Shown: positions 1 through 11,700 of the stretch, in pieces | How positions within the stretch are numbered: the first letter of the stretch is position 1 | Layout: the number at the start of each line of letters is the position of its first letter | NCBI GenBank assembly: GCA_916700875.1 | Contig: CAKAKS010000067.1 | Span: 8,149,591-8,213,590 of the forward strand | Direction of reading: 5' to 3' | DNA from: Sebastes aleutianus | Taxonomy: Eukaryota; Chordata; Actinopteri; Perciformes; Sebastidae | DNA: 64,000 nt | Translations under genes and position numbers: made by a program | Notes under the pieces: generated by a model | Seen by the model: only the letters and a program-made list of their open reading frames with translations | The model's database searches: none | Told to the model about the DNA's origin: nothing

Positions 1-1521
1 TGCAACGGCTATAAGTTTGGTTGGTTTCACTGGCCAGGCATGCTAAAAATGAATGCATGAACAGTACCCTGGGGTGTTTCAAACAAAAGCATTCACCAAA
101 AGGCCTTTGTTAAATACTGCTTGGGTCATTTCTCAGCTCACACCAGAGGGGTATTGATTTCTCCTGTCATTGTAGCTAAGCAACACCTTCTGTCCACAGG
201 CAAAACTAGATGTCTTATCACAGGTCCGTACAAAGGAAATACATTAAAAAGGTGGAAGATCTTAAACTGGCAGAATACAAAGCAGGAAACAATAAGGTCA
301 GATCTTCCATCCAGCCTAAATGACAAATCACACAGTCTCTTTCGACAGTTCACAAATGTCACAGCTTTGAGACTCATCTGTATGTGCTCGGTAACTCCAG
401 AGATAGAGGTGACAACAGCGCAGCAAGCATTTTAAGTAATGAAAAGCCCCTAAAGCTGGCAAGCAGATGACTTATAAAAGGGTAACCTACCTGCATTAAA
501 ACCAAATCAAATGTGTGTGTGTATGTGTTTCATTGAGGGCATATTTATTTCCTCCCTGCAGAGATTACTGCTTATTCTCTCACACAAAGAATACATATGG
601 TTGACTGATTTCTAACACAGAAGCTACACTGTAATTCTTGCACCCAATTCAGCAGAGATAACACTGCAGACATGGGTTTGTCATCACACACTGTAGGCTG
701 TTTATCTCTCTAGAACAGGTGTGCCAGAGGACCAACAGGCTGCAATCCTTCCACAATTTATCAGAACGTACAAAAATTTAAATGCTCCAACAACAAGAAC
801 CCTACACAAGGCTTACAGGCTTAGAGTGTGGACAACCACAGGAAGTTAATCGTCATGTCCTAAACCTCTGACACAATTTAAGGTACAACAAAGCCTTCCC
901 AAACTCGCTCTGCGTGTCGCCTGAGGTACACCAAAGAACAGATGAAGTACATTATTGTGCATTTGAACAAAAATCGTGTTGCTTACAGTGTGAACTGGAA
1001 AATGAACACACATCAGGCACTAATAAGTGGTCAATCTTAGATAACTTATTCTATACTAAATAATCCATTTCACCTTCATGCAATAACAATTCAAATGTAA
1101 TCTCAGACATTCAATCATAATTTCACTATCACTCACATCCAACTCACTCACATTAAGGTTGTTATTGAGGCAAACATGACTTGATTAACAGAGCTGTCAT
1201 CAATACATATACAGTTTATTCTGGTTTGTCTCAGTATTTTGATTCTGCGCATGGCATAAAGGTCATGGAGTGAAGCGCATACAAACCAATGTATCAAAAC
1301 TAGTATGTAGTGACTAAAAACACTATAGCAAAGTAGCTTTCACATTACAAACTGATCCTCAAGTAATAGAGATTACATTAAGGTTGCTTTGGAAACTCAT
1401 CAATGTGAAGAAAAAAAGAAAAAAAAAGTCTCCATTTTCCAGACATTAACTCGACAATCAAACAACTAATTTTAGAGGGCAAGTCAGCGACTGTAAACCT
1501 AATCATCTCGTCGTATTCTAG
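1..1521. other. No gene recognised
   Basis: A/T-rich sequence with no coding exon or repeat that I can name. If the CpG promoter at about 7 kb belongs to a minus-strand gene, this is probably its first intron. Confidence 0.4.
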
Positions 1522-1845
1522 GTAGACAGTAATGAGTATGAGTACAGGCCGCGGCTTATTGAACGCAGTTCACTTCTGCTGCTGGATGCTGGATATACTA
1601 ACGTTACGACCGAACTCTTCTTCAGTTCCCTGGAGTCAACAAGCGACGAGCGGCTCTCGAGAACTCTGCAAGCAGCACTTCCAAGGGGCAAGCAATCGGC
1701 CCTCTCCGAACGGGAAGACGGACACGTGCTCCGAATGGGCAAGCCCCGAACAGGTACTGCACTAGTTCATTCCCGGAAAAATTCCCAATCAACACACACA
1801 CTGAGCTTGCCACTGATGTATCCTCTAGATAATAGCTCCAAATAA
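1522..1845 (+). other. CpG-rich block with a 107-codon open frame, candidate exon of unknown gene
   Basis: Right after TTCTAG at 1521, a plus-strand frame stays open to TAA at 1843-1845. It reads VDSNEYEYRPRLIERSSLLL and continues. CpG density is high to about 1,750, and a possible donor (CAG followed by GTACTG) lies at 1,752-1,760. Minus-strand frames are also open here, so the strand is uncertain. I do not recognise the peptide. It may equally be a non-coding first exon. Confidence 0.3.
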
Positions 1846-3507
1846 TAAATCTAACAACACAGGACTATAAAAATGTGACGTGGTAAAGGTCATATTAAAG
1901 TGAAATTGAGGGGGAGATGATCTCACTTGGTGTCCTTTTGCAGAAGATGAGACATAGTCATAGCGTCCCGTTGTTGAGATAATTTATTGCATCAATTAGC
2001 ATTGTGGACATGGTGCTCATTTACATTAATTCCAAGTACATCAATCTGTGGGCCGACCTCTGTCAAAACTGATTAAAAAAGCTCCTTGTTGCCTTTCCTG
2101 GGACAATTCCTCCCTTTTCCTACACTGTGCTAACACAGCAACATCAAAGCCAGAGGCTACCCTAGCTACAAATACAGTTTGATAATATTCCTTCAGGGAG
2201 CTAACATAATAGTCACCTGGAACAAGCACTACCACATGCACATATTACTCACACGCCGCTAAAGACTCCAGCTGAGAAAGCTAATGTGATTTGTCCATGC
2301 ATAAAATAAGAGAGTGAAAGAAAAACAGAGAGGGGGGGCATGTTATTCAGACTGAGCACTCACCCTTAGACACAAATCGACAAAACTAATTAAGCCTGCT
2401 CATCTGACCTGCTCTCAAAAACTAGAAAACTAATCACTACTTCAAAATGATCAGGGTTACAGTTTAGCGGAATAACTTGAAACATTTGCTCACACTTTCC
2501 ATGTCCCAATAATTAACACATTGTTGGCACAGCTGGCAAAGCCTAAATTAATAATTAATTAACGTCTAATGCTGCCTTCAGGTCACTGTTGGAAATATCA
2601 GAATAAGTTTTGCACCCATGAAACAATATAAAGCAAGTTGTTATTACTGAAATCTGACTATCCTATCTAACCTTAGGCTCAAATGAATGTAAAACATGTC
2701 TGGCAGAGGTGTAATGTCAGGAATGTCGTAAAATAAAGAGAGTGCAAGTAGTTGGACAGTGTGTGGGAAATCTTGCTTTTTTCCAGTCCACACTGTTATC
2801 AAGTAAATAAATACGCAAGAACTTTAAACAGGGGTCTCCTTGGTTGTGGAGTGTGTAGTGAATCAGCATCAAACCATAAGCCACAGCATAGGTTAGCTTA
2901 AGTATTCACACTATAAACATTAATATTGATTAATATAGATATACTTCAGGCCAGTGGTTCAAAATCTGGAAAAGATTAAAAAACGGTATTAAAGAAGTAA
3001 AAAATAAATATAAAATAAGTTTTTCTTTTACACAAAATTATGTTAATTTTTTCTTCCATTTGTGTTTTTTTCTCATGAATTACTGGATACTTTCAACTCG
3101 TGAGGCCCTTCAAAAATGCTTCAAATGAAAAAATCTGATACAGTTAAACCACTCTTTGGTTGAACTGCTTGTAACTCATGTCAACTTTACGGCCATACTG
3201 TCTGATGAGGGGTCGCAAGTAGACATTGCTTTGTTTTATGGGGGTCAAAAGGGAACCACCGCTCTACACCACAGACCAGCATTTGATTTATGTTCTCTCT
3301 CTACTGTTAGTGGGTCTACAACGGTGACAGTTACTGATACAAAGAGAAATATCTTTTTGAGCATTTTTTGTGGCATATATAAACAATTAATGGTGATAAC
3401 TTATATTGAATAAAATACAAGAAAACTTAAAAAATAGCCCTGCCTTTTCAATGAACATTTTAGGACACTGGTACTAATTTATCATTTCATAGCAGAAGGG
3501 TTTGAGC
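1846..3507. other. No gene recognised
   Basis: A/T-rich non-coding sequence. No exon with both a conserved peptide and splice sites was seen. Confidence 0.4.
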
Positions 3508-3700
3508 TAGGGATGTACAATCCAACTTTTTCAGTCCCGATAGTGATACCTGGGCTTTGGGTATCGGCCGATACAGACTACCGATCCAATACCAGTGTTT
3601 AATTAATAAGCTGTATGCCTCACTGTGTGGACCCACTGTCCCAGATACCCGATCCAGCTATTTGAGTCATTATCAGCCCGATATCCGATCCGGTATCAGT
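3508..3700. mobile_element. Internally deleted non-autonomous hAT-type element (TAGGGATGYACC family)
   Basis: Starts TAGGGATGTACAATCC and contains the GGTATCGGCCGATAC and ATCCGATCCGGTATC blocks found in inverted order at 8,775-9,319 and 62,242-62,710. The A/T-rich core of those copies is missing. Confidence 0.7.
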
Positions 3701-3779
3701 TAGGGATGTGCATTCCAAGCAAAAATACTATTCGAAAATCACTGGGATTTATTCGATTATCATTCGAAAATCGCCGGAT

Positions 3780-5552
3780 GGAAAATAACATGTACTCACT
3801 TTTGAACTGTATTTTAGATATCAAGGACTGGATGTCACAGAATTGTTTACACCTCAACCAGGATAAAACAGAAGTGCTGATCATTGGTTCAAAGGCTCAG
3901 ACAGAGAAACTGGTCTCCGAACTAAAAGCTTGGTAAAACCAAGCCAAGAAGTAAGAAATCTAGGAGTGATTTTTGATTCAGATTTTAATTTCAAGGCTCA
4001 TGTTTTATTATTTGAAGATTATCTCCAAAGTGAGGCCATTTCTCTCTCTGAGCAACACAGAGAGACCACTTCACGCTTTTATAACTAGCAGGCTAGACTA
4101 TTGTAACACTCTCCTTTCTGGTCTACTGAGGAATACAATAAATCAACAACAACCAATTCAAAATTCTGCTGCTCGAGTGCTGACCAAGACCAAAAGGAGA
4201 CCACACATTAGGCCTAATTTAAAGTCTTTACACTGGATACCTGTTCGTATTGATTTTTAAATTCTTTTATTAGTTTATAAGGCAACGCATGGCCATGCAC
4301 CAGACTACCTCTCAAAAGTGCTTTTGGTTTATGAACCAGGAAGACGCCTCTGATCCTCTGGTTCTTCTCTTTTACTTGTTCCACAAAGCAGAACAAAAAG
4401 ATTTGGCGATGCTGCTTTCAAAGGATCTGAGAAGAGCTGAAAATATTGATATTTTTAAACGTAAACTAAAAACCCATCTATTTAGTGTGGCTTTCATGTA
4501 GTGTTTTACAATTTTAGTGGTTTTATTATTCATACTATTTTATTCATTTTGTTTTATCAACATTTTACTACTTTGAGTAACCGTTTGACATTTATCAATT
4601 TATTTGTCATTCGCTTGTAAAGCACTTTGAAGTTCATTTAGGGTGACCAGGTGTCCCACTTTATGAGGAACTGCACAGCATTTATATCCCGTGTCCCACA
4701 TATTGAAATGATGTCCCACATTTTCATTGGCTCTAGTTCTCAAAAGTCAAACCTCTGCAGGACAGATGCTTTTTTCAAATCTGGCTTTTATCCAATGGCT
4801 GTGAAGAAAGCAGTGAAGGCTGTCATCACGGGGCTGTGTTTGCTGTCAAACTGCACACCCGTGGGTCAAGTAAGTGCAGGTTAACATTTCACCGTCTTTG
4901 CTATGCTATGCCCAACAGAGAAAATTGCGAGTCACCGCAAAGTCACAAGCTATATGCAGATTTAGGCGGAATATGATGGAAACTACCACAAAGAAAAGGA
5001 AGAGCAGCTACAACAAAGACTGTGAAACTACTTAGTAAGTATTGATAAGCCGGTGAAAGGGCGATTCTCCGATTTTTTGTGAATACAACATGAAGCGACA
5101 CAGTTCATGTGAGTCTCACAAGATACGTGCGGCTCAAAAAGGAGATGTGCCGGTCTATGGATGCATTCGGGCAAAGCACAGAGATGTTATAAGATAAGGG
5201 GCAGAATAGAAATGTTATTTATTTAAGTTAGATGGAAATTATATCCAGATTTTAAATTATATCTCAGCCTTTGGAACATGTCCCACATTGTCCCACACAA
5301 ACATACTCTTTGTCCCACATTTGGTTTGTTGTGACCTGGTCACCCTAGGTGCATTTGATAAGGGGCAGAATAGAAATGTTTATTATTTAAGTTAGATGGA
5401 CATTATATCCAGAGTTTAAACTAACTCTCAGCCTTAGGAACATGTCCCACATTGTCCCACACAAACATACTCTTTGTCCCACATTTGGGTTGTTGTGACC
5501 TGGTCACCCTAGGTGCATAAGGGTGCTATATAAATAGATTTTGATTGATTGG
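3780..5552 (+). pseudogene. L2-like non-LTR retrotransposon remnant (5'-truncated, broken)
   Basis: Broken frames match the C-terminal end of an L2/CR1-type reverse transcriptase ORF: CLHLNQDKTEVLIIGS, then NLGVIFDSDFNF (interrupted), SRLDYCNTLLSGL, QNSAARVLT, LKSLHWIPVRIDF. Frameshifts and stops make it non-functional. The 3' tail (TGCTATATAAATAGATTTTG with ATTG repeats) is at about 5,522-5,552, after an inserted MITE. Confidence 0.8.
4636..5517. mobile_element. MITE nested in the L2 tail, with its right end duplicated in tandem
   Basis: Left end TAGGGTGACCAGGT and right end ACCTGGTCACCCTA form inverted termini. The TGTCCCACA-rich right end occurs twice in tandem (about 5,190-5,348 and 5,358-5,513). 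The flanking L2 tail resumes with GTGCATAAGGGTGCTATATA. Confidence 0.7.
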
Positions 5553-5999
5553 TGTGCTCACAGTAAGCAGTTTAACGTGTCAAAGCCAGAATATGTTATT
5601 ATTAGTCAGTGCAGCTACTTAGACAGGACCCATGTGTGATTGTAATTCTCAATCAAACCACTTCCTGTTCTTCACTAAAGCGCGTGTTTGGTTGTGAAGT
5701 TATGTTAACACGTGTGTATTACATTGCTATTATCATGACAGACCTGGACTTAGACACGAGTTATTTACCACCATGAACGAAACACTGGTTTGGTTGAGAT
5801 TTTAAGGCTAAACTACATAAGTAAACACACACACCTTTGCTGTTACTAGCTAAGTGTGACTGATATTGTTGGCTAAGCTAAGTTCAGAGTGAGACATTAG
5901 TTTCATGATGAATAAACAAGCTTTGTGCTGTTTCACCGTCGAGTTAAAGTGCTGTTCATCTCTGTTGCTGACCTGTAGATCAACACTACCACAGTAGGC
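5553..5999. other. No gene recognised
   Basis: Unique-looking non-coding sequence between the transposon nest and the CpG-rich promoter. Confidence 0.4.
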
Positions 6000-7180
6000 C
6001 TACTGGCAACTAAACATCCACGAAGTTGTGTTGCTATACATACCGAAGAGAATCGCTCAGATCCCAACATCCCAGCTACAGCATCAGCCTCCCGTCAGCT
6101 CCATGTCGACTAAAGTTGTTAAACTAGAGAGCAGACACAACGGTGCAGCTACACGTGACTGAACACTAGTCTGCAGCAGGTTGAACTCTTATAAAGTTCA
6201 GGATTAAACACTACACAACCACACAGCTAAAGCACAACAACCCCGGAGTGGGTTCATGGAGGAGCTGGAGAGAGAGAGCAGGCTAACCGTTAGCAGGGAA
6301 CAACTTCAGAGCTAGCTCGCTGTGTAGCTGTGGGCTAAAGTAACTTACCGTTAGCTCTCAGCTCCGGCTAAATATAACACATTAACGCTTGAGACACCAC
6401 ACTGTTGCACCCGTGGTGTTCACATATTATCTCCCACGCGTCCCATGACAACCAGCCAACACTACAGCCCTATAAAGCCCAGCTTCTCTTCTCCTTCTTG
6501 TGAACGACTAGTTAGCCCAGTTGGCTATCTACCGTTAGCTGCACTAGTTAAACTGCATCGTGTGGCGGTGGTAGATGAACCGCTAGTAGCTCCTCTAGTA
6601 GCGCTACTAACGTGCTAGCTCAACTAGCTCAACTGAGAGTCATTAAGTCCACTAATAACACATTAACCGGTGGCGGGAATCAATACTAACACGTGTTTCA
6701 CATTTAAACTGATTCAAACAGACAGAAGCCCGTTGGTTAGCAACCAACTGCTCTATAACGGCAGTTTAGACACCAGTTAGCAGCTAGCTACAGTTAGCTC
6801 CGGCTAGCCGCTGCAGCCTAGCATCAGCTAGCCGGAGCTAGCTAGCTTGATTGTTCCGTGCATAACTTTGCGGGTGTATTTGTTGCACTGCTAAGCAAAC
6901 GCCGCTCATAGACATGTTTTGGTGGTGCTAACAAAGTCATGTTTTTGTCATTGTGCTGTCCTACAGAGCAGCAGGCTGGAGGCTCTCTGTTAAAGGTCTG
7001 TTTGTAGCTGAAGAATTACACATACCTCACTTCCGTAAAGCTGCTGCACGTTCGGCCGCAGCCATGTTTTCAGTCTCCAGTCCACTAGCGTTAGTTAGCC
7101 GGGGTGTGTGTGTGTGTGAGAGAGAGGCTGCTCAACTCAGCCAAGCTCCTCTAAATGCAACACTATACTATACATTTTAG
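6000..7180 (-). promoter_or_regulatory. CpG-rich promoter and probable non-coding first exon of a minus-strand gene (zzz3 candidate)
   Basis: CpG-rich sequence packed with GCTAGC and TTAGCT. On the minus strand, TAACG is followed by GTAAGT, a strong donor, with the last exon base at 6349. An ETS-like site (minus ACGGAAGTG, 7028-7036) and a YY1-like site (minus AACATGGCTGC, 7058-7068) suggest initiation near 7,000-7,080. In human, ZZZ3 follows USP33 on the same strand and has non-coding first exons. No zzz3 coding sequence is in the window. Confidence 0.5.
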
Positions 7181-7261
7181 CCCCTGACAAGAGTGCAATC
7201 GGTCACACACACTATTCGGTTACACACCTCGATGAAGTGATGACTGTATGACACATTTGTT

Positions 7262-7512
7262 TTTCTCTACGATGGATCATTTACTTTTCTTTCTCTAATT
7301 CACCTCTTGTTTCTCATCTAGCAACCACTAGTAGGAATGGTGACAAAAATCAATGTCACCATTTCTACTAGTGTAGTGTAAATGATTTACATCATTTGTT
7401 TTTTACAAAAAATGATGTAAAACACTTCTACTAGTGTTTCTACATCATGTACTTTTCTTTTCTAATTCACCTCTTGATTCTCGTCTAGCGAAATGGTGAC
7501 AAAAATCAATGT
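7262..7512. repeat. Hairpin cluster with a short direct duplication
   Basis: A near-perfect hairpin at 7327-7372 has 19-bp arms (ACTAGTAGGAATGGTGACA and its complement, 18 of 19) and an 8-nt loop. A second hairpin at 7386-7421 has 11-bp arms. The segment around 7,290-7,352 is partly repeated at 7,447-7,512. Confidence 0.8.
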
Positions 7513-7649
7513 GGCCACACAACATGTTTTCATCAAGTTTTAATAGTGTCAGCCAGCAAAATTCAGGATAGATCTTACTCAAAGTGACATCCATATGCAA
7601 AAACCTTACAGTACAGCATTCTTGTTTACCCTCCAACACAGTATAAGCA

Positions 7650-8566
7650 ACACCATGCCCATACACAAAAATAATGCCTTTAATTAACTAGATTGCTGCT
7701 GAGGATGATGATGCTGATTACATACTGCAATATGCTTTCTGTAGCTGTACAATTTAGTGAAGATAGATCCAGATCATAGTTTGCGTGCACATTTTATGAG
7801 CAGCTTTGCATTTACATGCAGTTTACACGTGATGAGTGTTAAAGCATGCATTCTTAACAGACTGCCTGCCACATATTTTCTACAAAAAAACTATTAACAT
7901 CATATTAAATCACTCCCTTCTGTGGTAACCAAGTGCTGAATCTTGACCAACATACTATCAGTACTGGTACATTCAAATACAAACCAGACATCTGCATGAG
8001 CATGCCAATTTGTACGTCTACAGAACAGTGCAAAACACAAAATTCATTCCTGAGACTACTCAGTAATTAGTCCCTTCATAACCTTGTGATTTTCATCACT
8101 TTAAGTGTCACATTTTGCTTCTCTTACCATTCATTGGACAATATTCTCTTACAACAGGAAAAATGTGTGATATATCTACAGCAAGATGTATTGTGAGTCA
8201 TCAATATCAGCAACACATGACACATGGACATACAATATGTGCTCATTTGGTCAAGAAAAAAAAAAAGAAAGAAATATGGCATTCATTCAGTGGAATTTTT
8301 AGCTGCACATAAATTAAATGTTCTGAAAACAACCTGACACATGAGTGCTAATAGAAATTTAAGAGCTCTTTATACAGATTTGTACAACATGACAAATCTT
8401 TTTCAGACATGTTACTTCCCTCGGTCAGCAGTCAAAGGCTGTCCTGTAGCGCTAATGATGAGGTCCTTTGCTTGAATGCTTTTGAAATAAAAGTCAAGTG
8501 CAAAATAAAAAGGCTTCCCGTTTCTTGAATGTTTTTCCGTTTTTTCTTCTTCTGCAGAGTGCTTGA
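7650..8566 (-). other. usp33: Probable usp33 3' UTR
   Basis: Non-coding, A/T-rich sequence downstream of the stop codon on the minus strand. A poly(A)-signal variant (ATTAAA on the minus strand) lies at about 7,679-7,684, so the transcript probably ends at about 7,650-7,665. The 3' end is inferred. Confidence 0.5.
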
Positions 8567-8724
8567 TTAAACAGAGCGCGTCTCCATCTCGATCTTCTCC
8601 TCTGACTGCGATGATTCTACCTCCTGGTGGCTGACGTTTGGCCGGACCGTCACAAGTGGACCGCCGCCGTAGATGGAGTGGAGGAAGTTCCACGTCTCCT
8701 CGGAGATCTGACCCGAATCAGCTC
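8567..8724 (-). CDS. usp33: usp33 exon 24: residues 860-911 and stop
   Basis: Encodes ISEETWNFLHSIYGGGPLVT (end of DUSP2 with YGGGP), then an acidic tail ending EEKIEMETRSV and TAA at 8567-8569. Confidence 0.96.
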
Positions 8725-11700
8725 CTGTAGGGTCAAACACACACACTTAAATATCACTAATATCTGCATAGTTCTAGGGATGCACCAATACCGATACCGG
8801 ATCGGATATCGGGCCGATATTGACTCAAATAGCTCGATCGGGTATCGGTGACAATGGGGCCGATCTATTCAATTCAATTCTACGTTTATATAATATATAT
8901 ATATATATATATTAAATACTGGAATTTAAATTCTTGTTTAGGTGTTGACCAGTTTGTTGCTGCATTAAAAAGATTTACACTTGAATTGTAATTCCTTTTA
9001 ATTTTGTTTTTTAATAAAGTTTTTTACCAAGTTGCTGGTGGACAATATATTATTTTAATAAAAAATAACAATTAAATACATTTATATGTATGTATTTATT
9101 GGTCACATTTTGTTTTACAAAGTTAAGGAAACAATGTGTAAGTCAAGCCTGATGTTGCCTTACACACAAAAGAATGATCCCAGTCACTTCCACAAAGTGA
9201 GTCATACAGCTCATTAATTATACACTGGTATCGGATCAGTACTCGGTATCAGCCGATACCCAAAGCCCAGGTATCGCTATCGGTATCGGAACTGAAAAAG
9301 TGTGATCGGTGCATCTCTACATAGTTAAACATAATACTATAATCCTCAGAGGCTCTGCGAGATTAGCTCTCACAAAAAAGCTTTATTTATCCATCCTGTT
9401 TACATTTTTTCTAGATTACTTATTATTTCATTCTTCCTAAAATGCCTGAACAAAGATACAAAACAACATCTTTTTTTACAGTTCAATTCAACAGCATAAA
9501 AGTAGAAACATAATAATACAATATGACAATAATAATAATAATAATAATAGTTAGTACCTTGTTTGAGTGTTAAATGGCCGTTCTTGTTTACTGTAATCTT
9601 GGAATTATCAATGGGTCCCGGTGGATCTTAAAGAGAAAGCAAGACAATTAGTTGTCATAATTACACACGGCAGTGATATGCATGTCTATTTTTCAGAAAC
9701 ATTTTCTCAATCCTAATTGTTACAAAGAACAATGATGTTAAAGTGTCAAACGTTTTTGTCACACCATGAAAAGCAATCTCTGCTCCCCACTTGCTACAGC
9801 GAGAAAACAAATATTAGAGGAGCAGAAGTCAGAGGAAAAAAAGACACTAGCAGACCTGCCAGATGTAAGCTGTTATAAATAGATGTGACAATACAAAGCA
9901 AGGGAAGCAAAAAAAAAAATGAGAACGACTGCAAGAAAATAAAATATATTTTGACGCTTCATTTTGCTGTAGCGGGAGGGGAACGTGACTCGGGGGACTA
10001 AAGCAAACTCTTTGAAGATAAATCAAGAGGAGAAATGGGACTTCACAGTTTCTTTTGAACATGAGAAGCTTTTGGGAACAAGAGAAGTTGGATGTCCCAT
10101 ATAAAACAGTTAATTTGCCATGTTCTCTTATCCATGTGAATGTACAGGCCTGACATAGGACATTTCATTTAAAAGAGAAATTTACATCAAAGAAACACAC
10201 AACAGCTTTTCCATCACCACATATCAGACACAACTGTCAAGTTGGAAACATTGAGGCTGCGGTCGAAAAGTCAAAAAATTACGTCCTAATTTCTTTTCCG
10301 AACCACTTTTCCTTTACCTCGATGGAACACGTCATGAGGTTAAGGAAAGAAAGATAATTCATAAGTACTAGAGAAAAGACAACCGCGGTGTTGAGAGAAT
10401 CCGACTGCACTTCACTAGGCTCTGTAATTATGATGCAACGGCGGCGGATTTTATTGATGAGGGTCTGCCGTGGTGAAACTATAATGTTCCGAAGATGGAC
10501 TAAAAAAGGCGCAAATTCAACCCGTGCGTTAATAAATAGCTCTTTCAGTGAAAGGCTGCTTCACCCGCGGTGTGTGAAAGAGCGATACCACAGGTCCTCC
10601 TGCTGCTCTCTAACACTTTACATCAACATATAATAAAGGATCATCTGACCTAACGTGGACAACCGGTGAAAAATATCACTTTATTACCAAGGTTGGAATT
10701 GAAATAAAAAAATGAACACATGATAAATATTGAGTTAATTGTTCGAGTTATGGAGAAGGCGTAGAACCATTAAATATATACTTCTTCCTACTCCTTTTCG
10801 GACATGTAATATTTATTTATGTTGATTATTTGTTTATTGACAGTTTGCTATATGTTAACTGTTCATTTTATGTTTTTATTGAAGCTCCTTTCCTTTGCAG
10901 AGAATTCAAACAGCTCTTATCATGGCTGCTACTTAGATACTTCCGGGTCATTTCACTCCATTAGGAACCTTCCTAAGCAAAAAATACTTTTTGACCGCAG
11001 CCTTTTAAATCAGACATTTAAACAGGATTGGGGGTGGAAAGGCAGGACTTCTGTCCAATTACCATTGTCTTTTCCTTTGACAAAGCCCTCCCACTCACGA
11101 AACCACTGCATGCTGATGCAGTATATGACCACTGGAGACTCCTCCTCCTGGAACGCCTTGTTCAGCTACAGAGGAGAGGGAGGAGAGAGGAAATGGGGGA
11201 GGAGCGATCAGTAGAGACGCAAAGGGATGGGGAGAAGAGACGGGAGGGGTGGGGGGGGACACAAAAAAAAAAATTAAGTGAGGATGAAAGGATTGAGAGG
11301 AGATGGAAAACCTAATCAATTCTCTCTGGTTATTCCAATTAGAGTCTGAACACCACACTGCACCAATTTCATTTTTCTTGGAAATGACACAATCCCTGTT
11401 CCTCGTGTTATCTTACTGAAGCTCTGGCTTTCATACACACACAAAACATAACATCCGTCTCTCCTTCTGAGCAGCCATTGTGTGAGTGAGCAGACTGAGC
11501 AGGCAATAACAGCTGCATCTGTCCCAATGCATTAATGATAAGGCTTTCATCGGGCTCACACCTCTCATCTCCTGCTGGGTGAACTGAAGAGCCCCAACAC
11601 ATGCAGCCTATCAACTGGTTCAATAGACTGGAGAATACATCTATACACTCCCATGAGTACACTGACACACAATGCATTATCACTCGCACCAGTTTTTTTT

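Noticed and set aside
3973..4501. Open frames resembling reverse transcriptase C-terminus as possible genes
   Set aside because: They belong to one frameshifted, 5'-truncated L2-like remnant interrupted by a MITE.
6953..7180. 75-codon plus-strand frame over the CpG-rich region
   Set aside because: No conserved peptide. The region is better explained as a promoter with a minus-strand first exon.
8412..8693. 93-codon minus-strand frame starting MELPPLH
   Set aside because: It is out of frame with the usp33 terminal exon, which is strongly conserved in another frame.
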